64,000 bases of DNA from Aquarana catesbeiana (Eukaryota > Chordata > Amphibia > Anura > Ranidae): assembly GCF_042186555.1 (NCBI RefSeq), contig NC_133330.1, positions 346,347,279 to 346,411,278 on the forward strand, written 5' to 3'. This document shows positions 22,518-32,968 of this stretch, piece by piece. A program made the translations under genes and the position numbers. Under the pieces are notes generated by a model. That model was given only the letters and a program-made list of their open reading frames with translations. It was not told the origin of the DNA and ran no database searches. Each line of letters starts with the position of its first letter. Within the stretch, counting starts at the first letter, position 1.

Positions 22518-23414
22518 CCCTTTCGCTGCCAGGCCAGGGGACTTTTTGTCCTCAGTGTGATGGAGGGAAAAAAGTTACAGTAGAAGTATAGGCAATTTTT
22601 CTTCAATGTTGGATGGAGTAAGCGAGGGTTATATCCTCTGTCACATTTTTCTTTCTTCACCATCTGTGTCCTATTGAGGAGATTTCACTTCCTGTCCCAT
22701 AGATTTTCAATGATGATGGTAAACAGGACACACAGAGAGGATGAATCTCCCTAATGGGGGCACAGACAGCAATAAACACTGACAGGGGGTCTAATCCCTC
22801 TCCACTCCATCCAAAGCAAATAATGCCAATAGTTACACTTTGAGTAAAAACAATTTTTTCAAATAAATTTAAGTGACACCCAAGCACATAAAATTCCCCA
22901 CATTTTTTGAGGCCCCACCCCCACGTATATGCACGCACCTAAACGCACGCATCGGGGGCGGCTACACATGAAAACATTGATTGTGAGACACGTTGCTTAT
23001 CCACTGCGCATGCCGGAGTGAGAGCGATAATTCTATCACCAGGTCTCCTCCTTAACACTAAACTGATGACCTATAGGGGGCTTTTACAGCATAATCTATG
23101 GAAAATATCGGGGGCTGAAGTTTGTCGCAGTTTCTCGGGCGCACACAACTTTAAGATGTGACATGTCTGGTATCAGTCTACTCGGTGCAACCTCATCTTT
23201 TAGATTTTACAAATGAATTTGGTTGTTTATTGCACTATTTTAGTGTATTTTTTTACTGATATTTGCAGTAATATGTGACATAAAAAATTGGAGCTACCGC
23301 TGTTTTATTCTCAGGGGTGTCTGCTTTGGGGGTTCATTTAATCTTCAGGCCTAAAATGATTTTATAAGCATGGGGCACAAAAACCCCACAAAAACGGCTC
23401 TGACAGCGAAAGGG
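22518..23414. mobile_element. piggyBac-like non-autonomous element, 897 bp, TTAA target duplication
   Basis: TTAA stands at 22514-22517 and 23415-23418. The ends CCCTTTCGCTGCCAG and CTGACAGCGAAAGGG are inverted repeats. TTAA duplication plus ends beginning CCY are the hallmark of piggyBac elements. The right half (22985-23414) carries, inverted, the family words found in copies 1 and 2, for example gagagcgataattctatcac and gatgtgacatgtctggtatc. No transposase frame is present. The element occupies the intron upstream of the exon at 23961. Confidence 0.8.
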
Positions 23415-23418
23415 TTAA

Positions 23419-23960
23419 ATCCGATGTAAACCCAACAATTATATTCTCCTATTGATGTTTTATTTCATTTATATGATCTCTGGTGATCCTGTCATAGGGT
23501 GACAACACTTTGTCTTGGTGGTTGTTTCAGCACGTTGGGCGTAGCGTGATCCGCTGTTGTCACCCGTCCTGAGAAATGACATACAGCTATGGCTGGTGTG
23601 CATTTAGACATGAAGTGACAGCAAAGAGGGTGCAGGAGATCTGCAGCACACAGAGGTGTAGTAAAGGAGGAGAAAGGGTTAAACCAATGTAAAAAAAGAA
23701 ATTGTCAGATGTTTATGGCGCACAGTGCGGAGCGGAAACTAAAGGTGCAGTCCGGGGGGGACATCCATATAAAGGGGAATGCCGGGTCATGGTTCTGTGT
23801 TTTTTTAGGGTGGTGTCGGGGGAAGGTCAGCTCTTTGTTGTGGTCGGTGTCCCTGTTTCCTGTCCTGGTGACCACACAGGAAGTGAGGGGGGAAGGGCGA
23901 GTCTCTGGTGTTCCGATGCAGCTGGAGTGTTGGCGTTAATGATGGCGTCTGTTCCCCCAG
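23419..23960. other. Intron sequence
   Basis: No repeat terminus or coding exon is recognised. The 3' end provides a polypyrimidine tract (gtctgttcccccag) and the acceptor AG at 23959-23960. Confidence 0.5.
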
Positions 23961-24111
23961 GTGCGAGAGATGCTGCGGATGAGAGATTCCAATGGAGCGC
24001 GCATGCTGACGCTGATAACGGAGCAGTTCATGGCCGACCCCCGGCTGGCGCTGTGGAGGCAACAAGGGAGCGGAATGACGGATAAGTGCCGGCAACTTTG
24101 GGATGAGCTGG
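23961..24111 (+). CDS. zswim4: ZSWIM4/5/6-family gene, third visible exon
   Basis: Encodes 50 residues, VREMLRMRDSNGARMLTLIT through GMTDKCRQLWDEL. The acceptor AG ends at 23960 and the exon opens in phase 0, matching the previous exon. The donor is gtgagt at 24112 and the exon leaves one base of a glycine codon. The words RMRDSNGARML and LALWRQQG are near-invariant in ZSWIM4/5/6. The form GMTDKCRQLWDEL again looks most like ZSWIM4. Confidence 0.9.
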
Positions 24112-24184
24112 GTGAGTGTCCCTGGAGAGTTCCCTGGGGATTGGGAAGAAACCGGAAATCAATGTTCCCATCTAGAGATCATCA

Positions 24185-24365
24185 ATCATACACCAAATAA
24201 TAATAATGTATCAATCCTCAACCAATTATCAATCATCAACCAAATACCAATGTATCAATCATCAATCAATTATCAATCATCAATCAATTATCAATGTATC
24301 AATCATCAATCAATTATCAATGTATCAATCATCCACCAAATAATAATGTATCAAAGTATCCATTC
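24185..24365. repeat. ATCA-rich simple repeat
   Basis: Tandem variants of atcaatcatcaatcaattatc and caatgtatc form a short AT-rich array with a period near 24-30 bp. No coding role. Confidence 0.8.
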
Positions 24366-24669
24366 CATCCAATGAAAGTTCTCTCTCCCTTACAGTGGCC
24401 GAGTATTAGTGCTGAACTCCAGATTGTTATATAATTACATTGTTCCAGCAATTATATTCTGATTTATTTATAACTTTTTAATGAACTTTATTATTGAGAC
24501 ATCACAAAGACATCCCATAAAGCTCAGTTGCCGGCTGTGCGGTGGAAGGCTGTGGACTGCCTCGTGCAGCGCTGAGAAAAAGTACGGCATGCCATGTTTT
24601 TGTTTTTCATGGTAACGGGCAGATTGGGAGACGAGGCACTTTTGGGACTGAGCTGGAATAGCCGCCCAA

Positions 24670-26095
24670 CGCAGTCCCCCCCCAGATATGTCATTTCCTG
24701 CTTGTGTGATTGGCTCACTGATTTTCCCAGAAGTCTGCACCAAGTCAGATTTTGGGCATCCCCTGCAACACAAATGTAATTTTTGGTGAGATTCTCCCAA
24801 AGGGAAATCGCTTCTAAAGGAATGCAGACCCTGCAGGTGCAGCAGCTGTTTGAACATTAATGGGAGTGACTTTATAATTATCATTGTGCACATGGACACA
24901 GAGAAACGAACAATAACAAAAGGTCAGAATCTGCGACAAAGTTTGTTACAATTCCTGCAATGTACAGAGATCACCCAAAGGGGGGAGGGGTTTATTCCCC
25001 GCAATGTACAGAGATCACCCAGAGGGGGGAGGGGTTTATTCCCCGCAATGTACAGAGATCACCCAGAGGGGGGAGGGGTTTATTCCCTGCAATGTACAGA
25101 GATCACCCACAGGGGGAAGGGGTTTATTCCCCGCAATGTACAGAGATCACCCAGAGGGGGGAGGGGTTTATTCCCTGCAATGTACAGAGATCACCCAGAG
25201 GGGGGAGGGGCTTATTCCCTGCAATGTACAGAGATCACCCAGAGGGGGGAGGGGTTTATTCCCTGCAATGTACAGAGATCACCCAGAGGGGGGAGGGGTT
25301 TATTCCCTGCAATGTACAGAGATCACCCAGAGGGGGGAGGGGTTTATTCCCTGCAATGTACAGAGATCACCCAGAGGGGGGAGGGGTTTATTCCCTGCAA
25401 TGTACAGAGATCACCCACAGGGGGGAGGGGTTTATTCCCTGCAATGTACAGAGATCACCCAGTGGGGGGAGGGGTTTATTCCCCCGCAATGTACATAGAT
25501 CACCCAGAGGGGGGAGGGGTTTATTCCCCCGCAATGTACAGAGATCACCCAGAGGGGGGAGGGGTTTATTCCCTGCAATGTACAGAGATCACCCAGAGGG
25601 GGGAGGGGTTTATTCCCCCGCAATGTACATAGATCACCTAGAGGGGGGAGGGGTTTATTCCCTGCAATGTACAGAGATCACCCGGAGGGGGAGGGGTTTA
25701 TTCCCTGCCATGTACAGAGATCACCCAGAGGGGGGAGGGGTTTATTCCCTGCAGTGTACATAGATCACCTAGAGGGGGAGGGTTTTTTTTTCAACAAAAG
25801 GGGAGTTACTCGTTAAAGTCCAGCAAACACCGTAAAAGGATTTTGTAATTGGGTGTAATATGCATTTATCATTTTCAATCAACTGCTGAACCTGCAGGGC
25901 TCTAATGAGGAAGCTGGCAGGGTCTACATCCCTTTACACGTGATCTCTTTTTGGGAGTATCTCACCAATAATGACATTTGTGTTGCCGGGGATGCCCAAA
26001 ATCTGACTTGTATCTTAGTGCAGACTTCTGGTAAAATCAGCGAGCCAATCACACAAGCAGGAAATGACATTTGGGGGGGGGGGCGGGATTCTGTG
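24670..26095. mobile_element. Inverted-arm element with a minisatellite in its loop
   Basis: The left arm (about 24675-24850) and right arm (about 25885-26080) are inverted copies. tcatttcctgcttgtgtgat at 24689 pairs with atcacacaagcaggaaatga near 26050. cagattttgggcatcccc pairs with ggggatgcccaaaatctg. caacacaaatg pairs with catttgtgttg. The space between holds the 44-bp array at 24957-25783. Runs of C (left) and G (right) mark the outer edges. No transposase is visible. Confidence 0.75.
24957..25783. repeat. 44-bp minisatellite, about 19 copies
   Basis: Each unit reads gcaatgtacagagatcaccc then agaggggggaggggtttattccct, 44 bp. Sparse variants are cccgc/cctgc, acatagatcaccta and an extra C before gcaatg. 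Every unit contains two G runs. The open frames that repeat EITQRGEGFIPCNVQRSP are consequences of the unit and not genes. The array lies wholly between the arms of the element at 24670-26095. Confidence 0.95.
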
Positions 26096-26329
26096 TACAG
26101 AGCGCCTCCAGGTGGTCATATTGCATTTTACAGAAGATGACAGCGGCTGCAGATAGAAAAGGAAAGAGATTTTTAAATAACATTCAGTTACAATGTGACT
26201 TGTGTAGCGATTGTATACTCTGTAATATATATATTTTTTCATTTTAATTTTTTTTTTCCCACGAAAGTTGAGTTACCCTTTAATGATAAAACAGCAATAA
26301 AATCTGTAACGGAATCCTTCAGTGTGAAC

Positions 26330-27355
26330 GTTCACTCGAGGAGCTCCTCGCCACTCACACCTGTTCACTCGAGGAGCTCCTCGCCACTCACACCTGTTCA
26401 CTCGAGGAGCTCCTCGCCACTCACACCCGTTCACTCGAGGAGCTCCTCGCCACTCACACCCATTCACTCGAGGAGCTCCTCGCCCCTCACACCCGTTCGC
26501 TCGATGAGCTCCTCGCCACTCACACCCGTTCACTCGAGGCACTCGTCGCCACTCACACCCGTTCACTCGAGGCGCTCCTCGCCCCTCACACCCGTTCACT
26601 CGAGGAGCTCCTCGCCCCTCACACCCGTTCACTCGAGACGCTCCTCGCCCCTCACACCCGTTCACTCGAGGAGCTCCTCGCCCCTCACACCCGTTCACTC
26701 GAGGAGCTCCTCGCCACTCACACCCTTTCACTCGAGGAGCTCCTCGCCACTCACACCCGTTCACTCAAGGCACTCCTCGCCACTCACACCCGTTCACTCG
26801 AGGAGCTCCTCGCCACTCACACCCGTTCACTCGAGGAGCTCCTCGCCCCTCACACCCATTCACTCGAGGAGCTCCTCGCCCCTCGCACCCGTTCACTCGA
26901 GGCGCTCCTCGCCCCTCACACCCGTTCACTCGAGGCGCTCCTCGCCCCTCACACCCGTTCACTCGAGGCGCTCCTCGCCCCTCACACCCGTTCACTCGAG
27001 GCGCTCCTCGCCCCTCACACCCGTTCACTCGAGACGCTCCTCGCCCCTCACACCCGTTCACTCGAGGAGCTCCTCGCCCCTCACACCCGTTCACTCGAGG
27101 AGCTCCTCGCCCCTCACACCCGTTCACTCGAGGAGCTCCTCGCCCCTCACACCCGTTCACTCGAGACGCTCCTCGCCCCTCACACCCGTTCGCTCGATGA
27201 GCTCCTCGCCACTCACACCCGTTCCCTCGAGGCGCTCCTCGCCCCTCACATCCGTTCACTCGAGGCGCTCCTCGCCCCTCACACCCGTTCACTCGAGGCG
27301 CTCCTCGCCGCTTACACCCGTTCACTCGAGGCGCTCCTCGCCACTCACACACAGC
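26330..27355. repeat. 33-bp minisatellite with a palindrome in each unit
   Basis: The unit is cgttcactcgaggagctcct then cgcccctcacacc, 33 bp, about 31 copies. The centre cgaggagctcctcg is a perfect 14-bp palindrome in many units. Variant centres gaggcgctcc, gagacgctcc, gatgagctcc and gaggcactcc break it in others. Cassette-like alternation of these variants is visible along the array. The plus strand stays open as an HSRSSSPLTPV 11-residue repeat, which resembles an RS-rich protein but has no supporting exon structure. Confidence 0.95.
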
Positions 27356-27900
27356 GCAGCCCAGACTAATTCCCTGTAGGGATGGTTCACAAAGTGCTGT
27401 GTGGGAAGACGGTGAAGGGAGCCGCCTCTTCCTGTATGACATTCCCCGATACACAGAACCCGCCCCTCCTAGTCATGTGATTGGCTCGTGGTCTATGAGT
27501 CAGGGAATGCTTCCATCTGATCCTTCTCACACAGTGATCTCCTTTAGAGTCCACACCCCGAAATCCGAGACCTTCCATTCCTGATTGGATTCCTGAACAG
27601 GAAGTCAGCTATGTGTAGGAGGAATAAATTATATATATATTATGTTACAGTAAATGCAGGCGTGGCGTGCCGGAGAATTTCCTCCTCGCTGAACGTCTGC
27701 AAATAGATGAAATCTCTGCTGGGAAGAAGAACGGTTTTTATGGCTAATAAATTCTGTGGGGAAAAATAAAAGTGGAAGTTTAGGTTTGGTGATATTTATG
27801 TGGTTACATTTTATGGCTGCACCGGTCCCGATATCAGTGCCGATACTAAGCCGCTCCCCGAGTTCTCCGGCGAATTCCTCAAACCCGTAACTTTGCGGTG
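27356..27900. other. Intron sequence, nothing recognised
   Basis: Mixed-composition sequence with a short TA run near 27631-27640. No gene or repeat end is recognised before the MITE at 27906. Confidence 0.4.
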
Positions 27901-27905
27901 CTTAA

Positions 27906-28177
27906 AGCGGCGCTCCACCCAAAAGTGGAACCTCTGTTAATTTGTCTCCCCCCCTCCGGTGCCACATTTGGCACCTTTCGGGGGGGGGGGGGGGGATACC
28001 TGTCTTTGACAACCACAGCTGTTGACATTAGCGCTAGGCTCCCTCCTCCTTCCCCCGCCGCCGGGCCAGTAGGAGAGCGCAGCGGGTGCCTCTTACATGC
28101 GCAGTAGGCACCCGGTATGTGCACAGTGTGTGTAATTGCTGGATTTTAATTGTTGCAGTGATGGGCGGAGCTCCACT
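27906..28177. mobile_element. TTAA-flanked MITE, 272 bp
   Basis: TTAA lies at 27902-27905 and 28178-28181. The ends AGCGGCGCTCCACCC and GGGCGGAGCTCCACT are inverted copies with two mismatches. A poly-G run stands near 27980-27994. There is no coding capacity. The TTAA duplication suggests mobilisation by a piggyBac or Kolobok transposase. Confidence 0.8.
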
Positions 28178-28419
28178 TTAAGTTGCACACAATGTAACTC
28201 TGTGATTAATGGGAAGTTTTTGTCACCCCCACATAGAGGTTATAATATTAATATCAAAGGCTACTTTTCCTGTCAGTCTTCAGATTCTCATGATATAATG
28301 AAGTGCCCATGTGGGGGAGACAACTCGGAAAATTAATGATTGCCCAGCATAAGTATATGGTTTGGGATCCAAGTACCCCTGGCAGGAGATTTTATAGAAA
28401 AGGTACATGCGGTGTCTCA

Positions 28420-28930
28420 GCTTAAAGTGCTAGTAAACCACAGCTGGTAAAAACAAAAAAAGCTCCCTGGGATGTTATAATGTGTGGGGTGCATCACATA
28501 CTAGCACATTATGAGACACTTACCTTAGAGCGAGGCCCTCCAGAGAACGAGGCCCTCCAGAGAACGAGGCCCTCCAGCGCCACGCTGTCACTGCTGAGAG
28601 GGTTTCTATCTTCCCCCGGTCTTCCTTTCAGGTTCGCGGGTCCACCGGCTACATGAGTGCCTGGAAGCGTGATGATGTCCCCCACCCCCAGCACACGGGA
28701 GCCGCCATTTACGGCACAGACTCTGAAGGCCCAACACTGTATGCCAGAGTCGTACCTTCAGAGTGCATGTGCCGGTATTTCCAGTACCTACAGGTAAGTC
28801 TTATTATAGACTCACCTGTAGGTATAAGTGGTGTAACAGAGTTTACCAGGAAACATGAGGTGCAATGGATCCATCATTTGGACACACTGTACCCAGAGGG
28901 ATTCAATTCAGGACTGGATTTGTATCTTTT
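28420..28930. mobile_element. Probable frog MITE remnant with internal hairpin
   Basis: The left edge ttaaagtgctagtaaaccac at 28422 looks like the TTAA-AG start of other small elements here. At 28788-28825 the sequence tacctacaggtaagtct pairs with agactcacctgtaggta around a short loop. A three-fold 17-bp repeat (agaacgaggccctccag) lies at 28530-28580. The right boundary is not found, so the extent is uncertain. Confidence 0.4.
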
Positions 28931-29388
28931 CATATAATATTTTTTTGTACATTTTTTTTTTATATATATATATATATCTTCATATTATTTCACCATCTTT
29001 TCTGAAATACTATTGAATGGTCTCTGTAGATATACTGAACTTTGATCCCGCAGTATCTTGTTTTATAGATCTTTATATAAATTCTTATATTTCCAATAAT
29101 AGGTTAATGCTTGGATGCTTCTGACGAGATGATGGGGAGTGGACCAACCACCTTTACCACTTCCCTGCTCTGTGAATAATGAACATATTATGTAGATATT
29201 ACCTTCATTTTGTGTTGATTGAATAATTGATTCCAAATGTTCCTAAAATGTATTTAAATGTGTATATCGATGTGTTCCTATCTGAAGAAAGGTGTGATCA
29301 TGTTTGTATAATTTTATTTTTTATTTCTTCATAAAATTCTATGTGCAGCAATCCCCTAGAATTTTTTTTAATATATACATAAAATAAA

Positions 29389-29545
29389 AAGCGAAAGATT
29401 GCTGCACTTGATATTTATAAAAAAAAAAAGTTACAAACAAAGCATAATGTGTTCCATTTTAAATAAAAATAAACGGACACATTGTGCATTGTTTGTAACT
29501 TTTTTTTTTTTAAATACATTTTAAGTGCAGCAATCCTTCGTTTTT
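29389..29545. repeat. Inverted repeat with about 65-bp arms
   Basis: gattgctgcacttgatattt at 29397 pairs with a matching arm ending taagtgcagcaatcctt near 29523-29539. aagttacaaacaaagcat pairs with atgcattgtttgtaactt. gtgttcc pairs with ggacac. The loop is about 20 bp. The surrounding 28940-29560 is AT-rich and otherwise featureless. It is likely a small foldback element. Confidence 0.7.
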
Positions 29546-29636
29546 CCTATCTAAATATTGCCTGGGTGAAGTCTTGATTGCTTTGTACTGGGAACGATCA
29601 CCAGAGCACATTTCACCTTATCAATTGGAATATATA

Positions 29637-29885
29637 CAGTATCTGACAAAAGTAAGTACACCCCTCAGTGACATTTGTGTAAATCTTTTCTTCTATCTTT
29701 TCATGTGACAACACTGAAGAAATGACACTTGTCTACAATGTAAAGTAGTGAGTGTACAGCTTGTATAACAGTGTAAATTTGCTGTCCCCTCAAAATAACT
29801 CAACACACAGCCGTTAATGTCTAAACCGCTGGCTACAAAAGTCAGTACACCCCTAAGTGAAAATCTCCAAATTGGGCCCAATTAG
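29637..29885. repeat. Left terminal inverted repeat of the Tc1 element
   Basis: The inner half ends gtgaaaatctccaaattggg at about 29855-29876. It mirrors ccaatttggagattttcac near 31049 on the right. The word agtacacccc occurs twice on each side (29656 and 29848 on the left), which resembles the paired transposase-binding repeats of IR/DR-type Tc1 elements. Confidence 0.85.
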
Positions 29886-30012
29886 CCATTTTCCCTCCCT
29901 GGTGTCATGTGACTTGTTAGTTTTACAAGGTCTCAGGTGTGTATGGGGAGCAGGTGTGTTAAATTTGGTGTTATCGCTCTCACTCTCTCATACTGGTCAC
30001 TGGAAGTTCACC

Positions 30013-31037
30013 ATGGCACCTCATGGCAAAGAACTCTCTGAGGATCTGAAAAAAGAATTGTTGCTCTACATAAAGATGGCCTAGGCTATAAGAAGATTGC
30101 CAAGACCCTGAAACTGAGCTGCAGCACGGTGGCCAAGACCATACAGCGGTATAACAGGACAGGTTCCCCTCAGAACAGGCCTCGCCATGGTCCACCAAAG
30201 AAGTTGAGGTCACGTGCTCAGCATCATATCCAGAGGTTGTCTTTGGGAAATAGACGTATGAGTGCTGCCAGCATTGCTGCAGAGGTTGTAGGGGTGGGGG
30301 GTGGTCAGCCTTTCAGTGCTCAGACCATATGCCGCACACTGCATCAAATTGGTCTGCATGGCTGTCATCCCAGAAGGAAGCCTCTTCTAAAGATGATGCA
30401 CAAGAAAGTCTACAAACAGTTTTCTGAAGACAAGCAGACTAAGGACATGGATTACTGGAACCATGTCCTGTGGTCTGATGAGACCAAGATAAACGTATTT
30501 GGTTCAGATGGTGACAAGCGTGTGTGGGGGCAACCAGGTGAGGAGGACAAAGACAAGTGTGTCTTGTCTACAGTCAAGCATGGTGGTGGGAGTGTCATGG
30601 TCTGGGGCTGCATGAGTGCTGCCGGCACTGGGGGGCTACAGATCATTGAGGGGACCATGAATGCCAACATGTACTGTGATATACTGAAGCAGAGCATGAT
30701 CCCCTCCCTTCAGAGACTGGACCGCAGGGCAGTATTCCAACATGATAACCACCCCAAACACACCTCCAAGACCACCACTGCCTTACTAAAGAAGCTGAGG
30801 GTAAAGGTGATGGACTGGCCAAGCATGTCTCCAGACCTAAACCCTATTGATCATCTGTGGGACATCCTCAAACGGAAGGTGGAGGAGCGCAAGGTCTCTA
30901 ACATCCACCACCTCTGTGATGTCGTCATGGGGGAGGGGAAGAGGACTCCAGTGACAACCTGTGAAGCTCTGGTGACCTCCATGCCCAAGAGGGTTAAGGC
31001 AGTGCTGGAAAATAATGGTGACCACACAAAATATTGA
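30013..31037 (+). pseudogene. Tc1 transposase, one frameshift and altered DDE triad
   Basis: Translation starts MAPHGKELSEDLKK. The frame is lost at an A run (30049-30054) that appears one base short. It resumes one frame over and stays open from before 30129 to the TAA-type stop region at 31037. Visible parts in order are a helix-turn-helix (YKKIAKTLKLSCSTVAKTIQ), a basic PRHGPPKKLR linker, the first Asp in LWSDETKI (30477-30479), the second Asp in FQHDNHPKHTS (30744-30746), and a third acidic site in NPIDHLWD (30849-30851). Exactly 34 residues separate the second and third sites, as in DD34E enzymes, but the third is Asp in place of the usual Glu. The enzyme is therefore doubly impaired. 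Length is close to the usual 340 residues. Confidence 0.93.
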
Positions 31038-31276
31038 CACTTTGGGCCCAATTTGGAGATTTTCACTTAGGGGTGTACTGACTTTTGTTGCCAGCGGTTT
31101 AGACATTAATGGCTGTGTGTTGAGTTATTTTGAGGGAAAAGTAAATTTACACTGTTATACAAGCTGTACACTCACTACTTTACATTGTAGACAAGTGTCA
31201 TTTCTTCAGTGTTGTCACATGAAAAGATAGAAGAAAAGATTTACACAAACAGGAGGGGTGTACTGTACTCACTATA
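31030..31276. repeat. Right terminal inverted repeat of the Tc1 element
   Basis: This is the inverse of the left repeat from ttgggcccaatttggag to gtcacatgaaaagatagaag near 31213-31232. The last 25 bp diverge from the left end and run into a TA/CA microsatellite at 31277-31320. Confidence 0.8.
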
Positions 31277-31777
31277 TGTGTGTATATATATATAATATAC
31301 ACACACAGTATATATATACATACTTACATTGGTGCAAGCTGGACCAGTGTAAGTGTAAAGCCTTCCACCCCTAAACTTTATCTTTAATACATTCATAAAT
31401 CTTTGCAAGCATCGTGGTTTGCATCAGATCTTTGAAGTGATGGTTCCCCAGCTGGATTTGTTACTTCTCTGATTGGTGGATACAGAACTGGTTTTGATTG
31501 GCAGATTTGATGAGCGAACCATCTGGATCAGCCAATTGCCAGCTTTGATTCTCCTGAATCCGTGTATTTCGGATCGCTCATTCTGCAATGAATATTAAGC
31601 GGTTTCCTGGATTCCAACATTGCATTACCCTCATTGGCTCGCCATGCGAATATTCTGGAGAATGGAGAAGTGCTGAAGCAGCGATTTCTCCTGATTGGAT
31701 CCTCCCTACTCACCAGATAGATGATAACTTATTATTGTAGAAGTACTAAAGCCCTCTGTGGTTGGTGTTCTCTTTAG

Positions 31778-31951
31778 GGGCGCTGTGGGTGTGTATTGTG
31801 CTGAACCCTCACTGCAAACCGGAGGAGAAGGCTGCATGGCTCCGGCAGTTGAAGAAGTGGAGCGACATGGACGTGTGTCCGCTGGAGGACGGCAATTATG
31901 GCAACGACCTCCCGAACATCACCAACGCACTCCCGCAGAGTAACGGTCATG
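31778..31951 (+). CDS. zswim4: ZSWIM4/5/6-family gene, fourth visible exon
   Basis: Encodes 58 residues beginning ALWVCIVLNPHCKPEEKAAW and ending LPNITNALPQSNGH. The acceptor is AG at 31776-31777 after gttggtgttctcttt. The first two bases complete the glycine codon from the exon at 23961. The donor is gtgagc at 31952, and the exon ends in phase 1. ALWVCIVLNPHCKPEE corresponds to the family block after QLWDEL. The linker VCPLEDGNYGNDLPN diverges between paralogues and looks nearest ZSWIM4. The next family segment is absent from the assembled sequence downstream. Confidence 0.9.
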
Positions 31952-32677
31952 GTGAGCACACGTGTTTTCTTTGGTCTGCACACACATGGGGCGGGGCCTG
32001 TGACGGGATCCGTTCACTTCTGGACTAGCGGTGTAGGAAAGGCTGTGACATCATCAACACTTCCTGTGATTTTGATAATTCAGGACCCAGCAGAGGCGGC
32101 TCTGCATCTCCCTCAGCAACAGATCCCTGCAATAGTGATCGATTGCTTAATGACAGCTATTGGATAAGAGCAAGCAACCGATGATTGTTAGAAGTGATCT
32201 GCTGCTGGATCAAGTTTGTTTTCAAAGAAAAATAAAAAATTGTTAGTGGTTCTAAAGTCAGAACATTCTTTACATGAATGCATTCCCTGCATTACCACCT
32301 CACACAAATATACAGCCCCAGTAGACTGGGCTTTTTTCTGTGGGGCCCCATATTTGTGTACCTCCCTTTGTGCAGCGCGCTCCCAGCACAGAGACTGGGG
32401 TCTCACCGAGAGCCCCGAACTAACGATCGGGGGCCCCGAACTCACAATTCCGGTGTCACCTGATCGCTGTGATAGCCTCTGATTGGCTTCCACAGTGATC
32501 AGTCACTGTAATGCCCACCCCCATGTTTTCTTTCTCTGTGAATGGAGGAGAGAGATACAATGTATCTCTCTTTCCTTGAAGATAAAAATAAAAATGTGTG
32601 TAAAAAAACAAACAAAAATAAAATAAAAACAATAAAAAAAAAATAGGTAGATCAAGGTTTGATCTGGTCAGTGCCAG
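31952..32677. other. Intron sequence
   Basis: No continuing ZSWIM exon and no clear transposon end is recognised. A-rich runs stand at 32585-32645. Confidence 0.5.
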
Positions 32678-32968
32678 GGTTCTCACGGGGGGGGCGGGGC
32701 GCTCTCACGCGGGGGGCGGTGCGCTCTCACGCGGGGGGCGGTGCGCTCTCACGCGGGGGGCGGTGCGCTCTCACGCGGGGGGCGGTGCGCTCTCACGAGG
32801 GGGTGCGCTCTCACGCGGGGGGCGGTGCGCTCTCACGCGGGGGGCGGTGCGCTCTCACGCGGGGGGCGGTGCGCTCTCACGCGGGGGGCGGGGCGCTCTC
32901 ACGCGGGGGGCGGGGCGCTCTCACGCGGGGGGCGGGGCGCTCTCACACGGGGGGGCGGGGCGCTTGCG
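32678..32968. repeat. 22-bp GC-rich minisatellite
   Basis: The unit gcgctctcacgcggggggcg plus gt or gg gives 22 bp, about 13 copies. One copy is shortened (cacgagggggtgcgctctc near 32795). The last four copies carry gg in place of gt. The long G runs give quadruplex potential on the plus strand. Alternating GALTRGA frames are artefacts. Confidence 0.93.

Larger units (their letters stand above)
29637..31276 (+). mobile_element. Tc1-type DNA transposon, nearly full length, inactive
   Basis: The element begins after a TA dinucleotide with CAGTATCTGACAAAAGTAAG. Terminal inverted repeats of about 215-250 bp are obvious. ctcaacacacagccgttaat at 29799 is matched inversely by attaatggctgtgtgttgag near 31105. 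cactgaagaaatgacacttg is matched by caagtgtcatttcttcagtg. The outermost right end is diverged (ggggtgtactgtactcacta). Between the repeats lies a single transposase gene with a frameshift and a changed catalytic residue. The element sits in the intron between the exons at 23961 and 31778. Confidence 0.93.

Noticed and set aside
26195..27379. RS-rich protein of about 394 residues
   Set aside because: The HSRSSSPLTPV repeat follows from the 33-bp palindromic unit, and the opposite strand is open too. It lies in an intron of the ZSWIM4-type gene.
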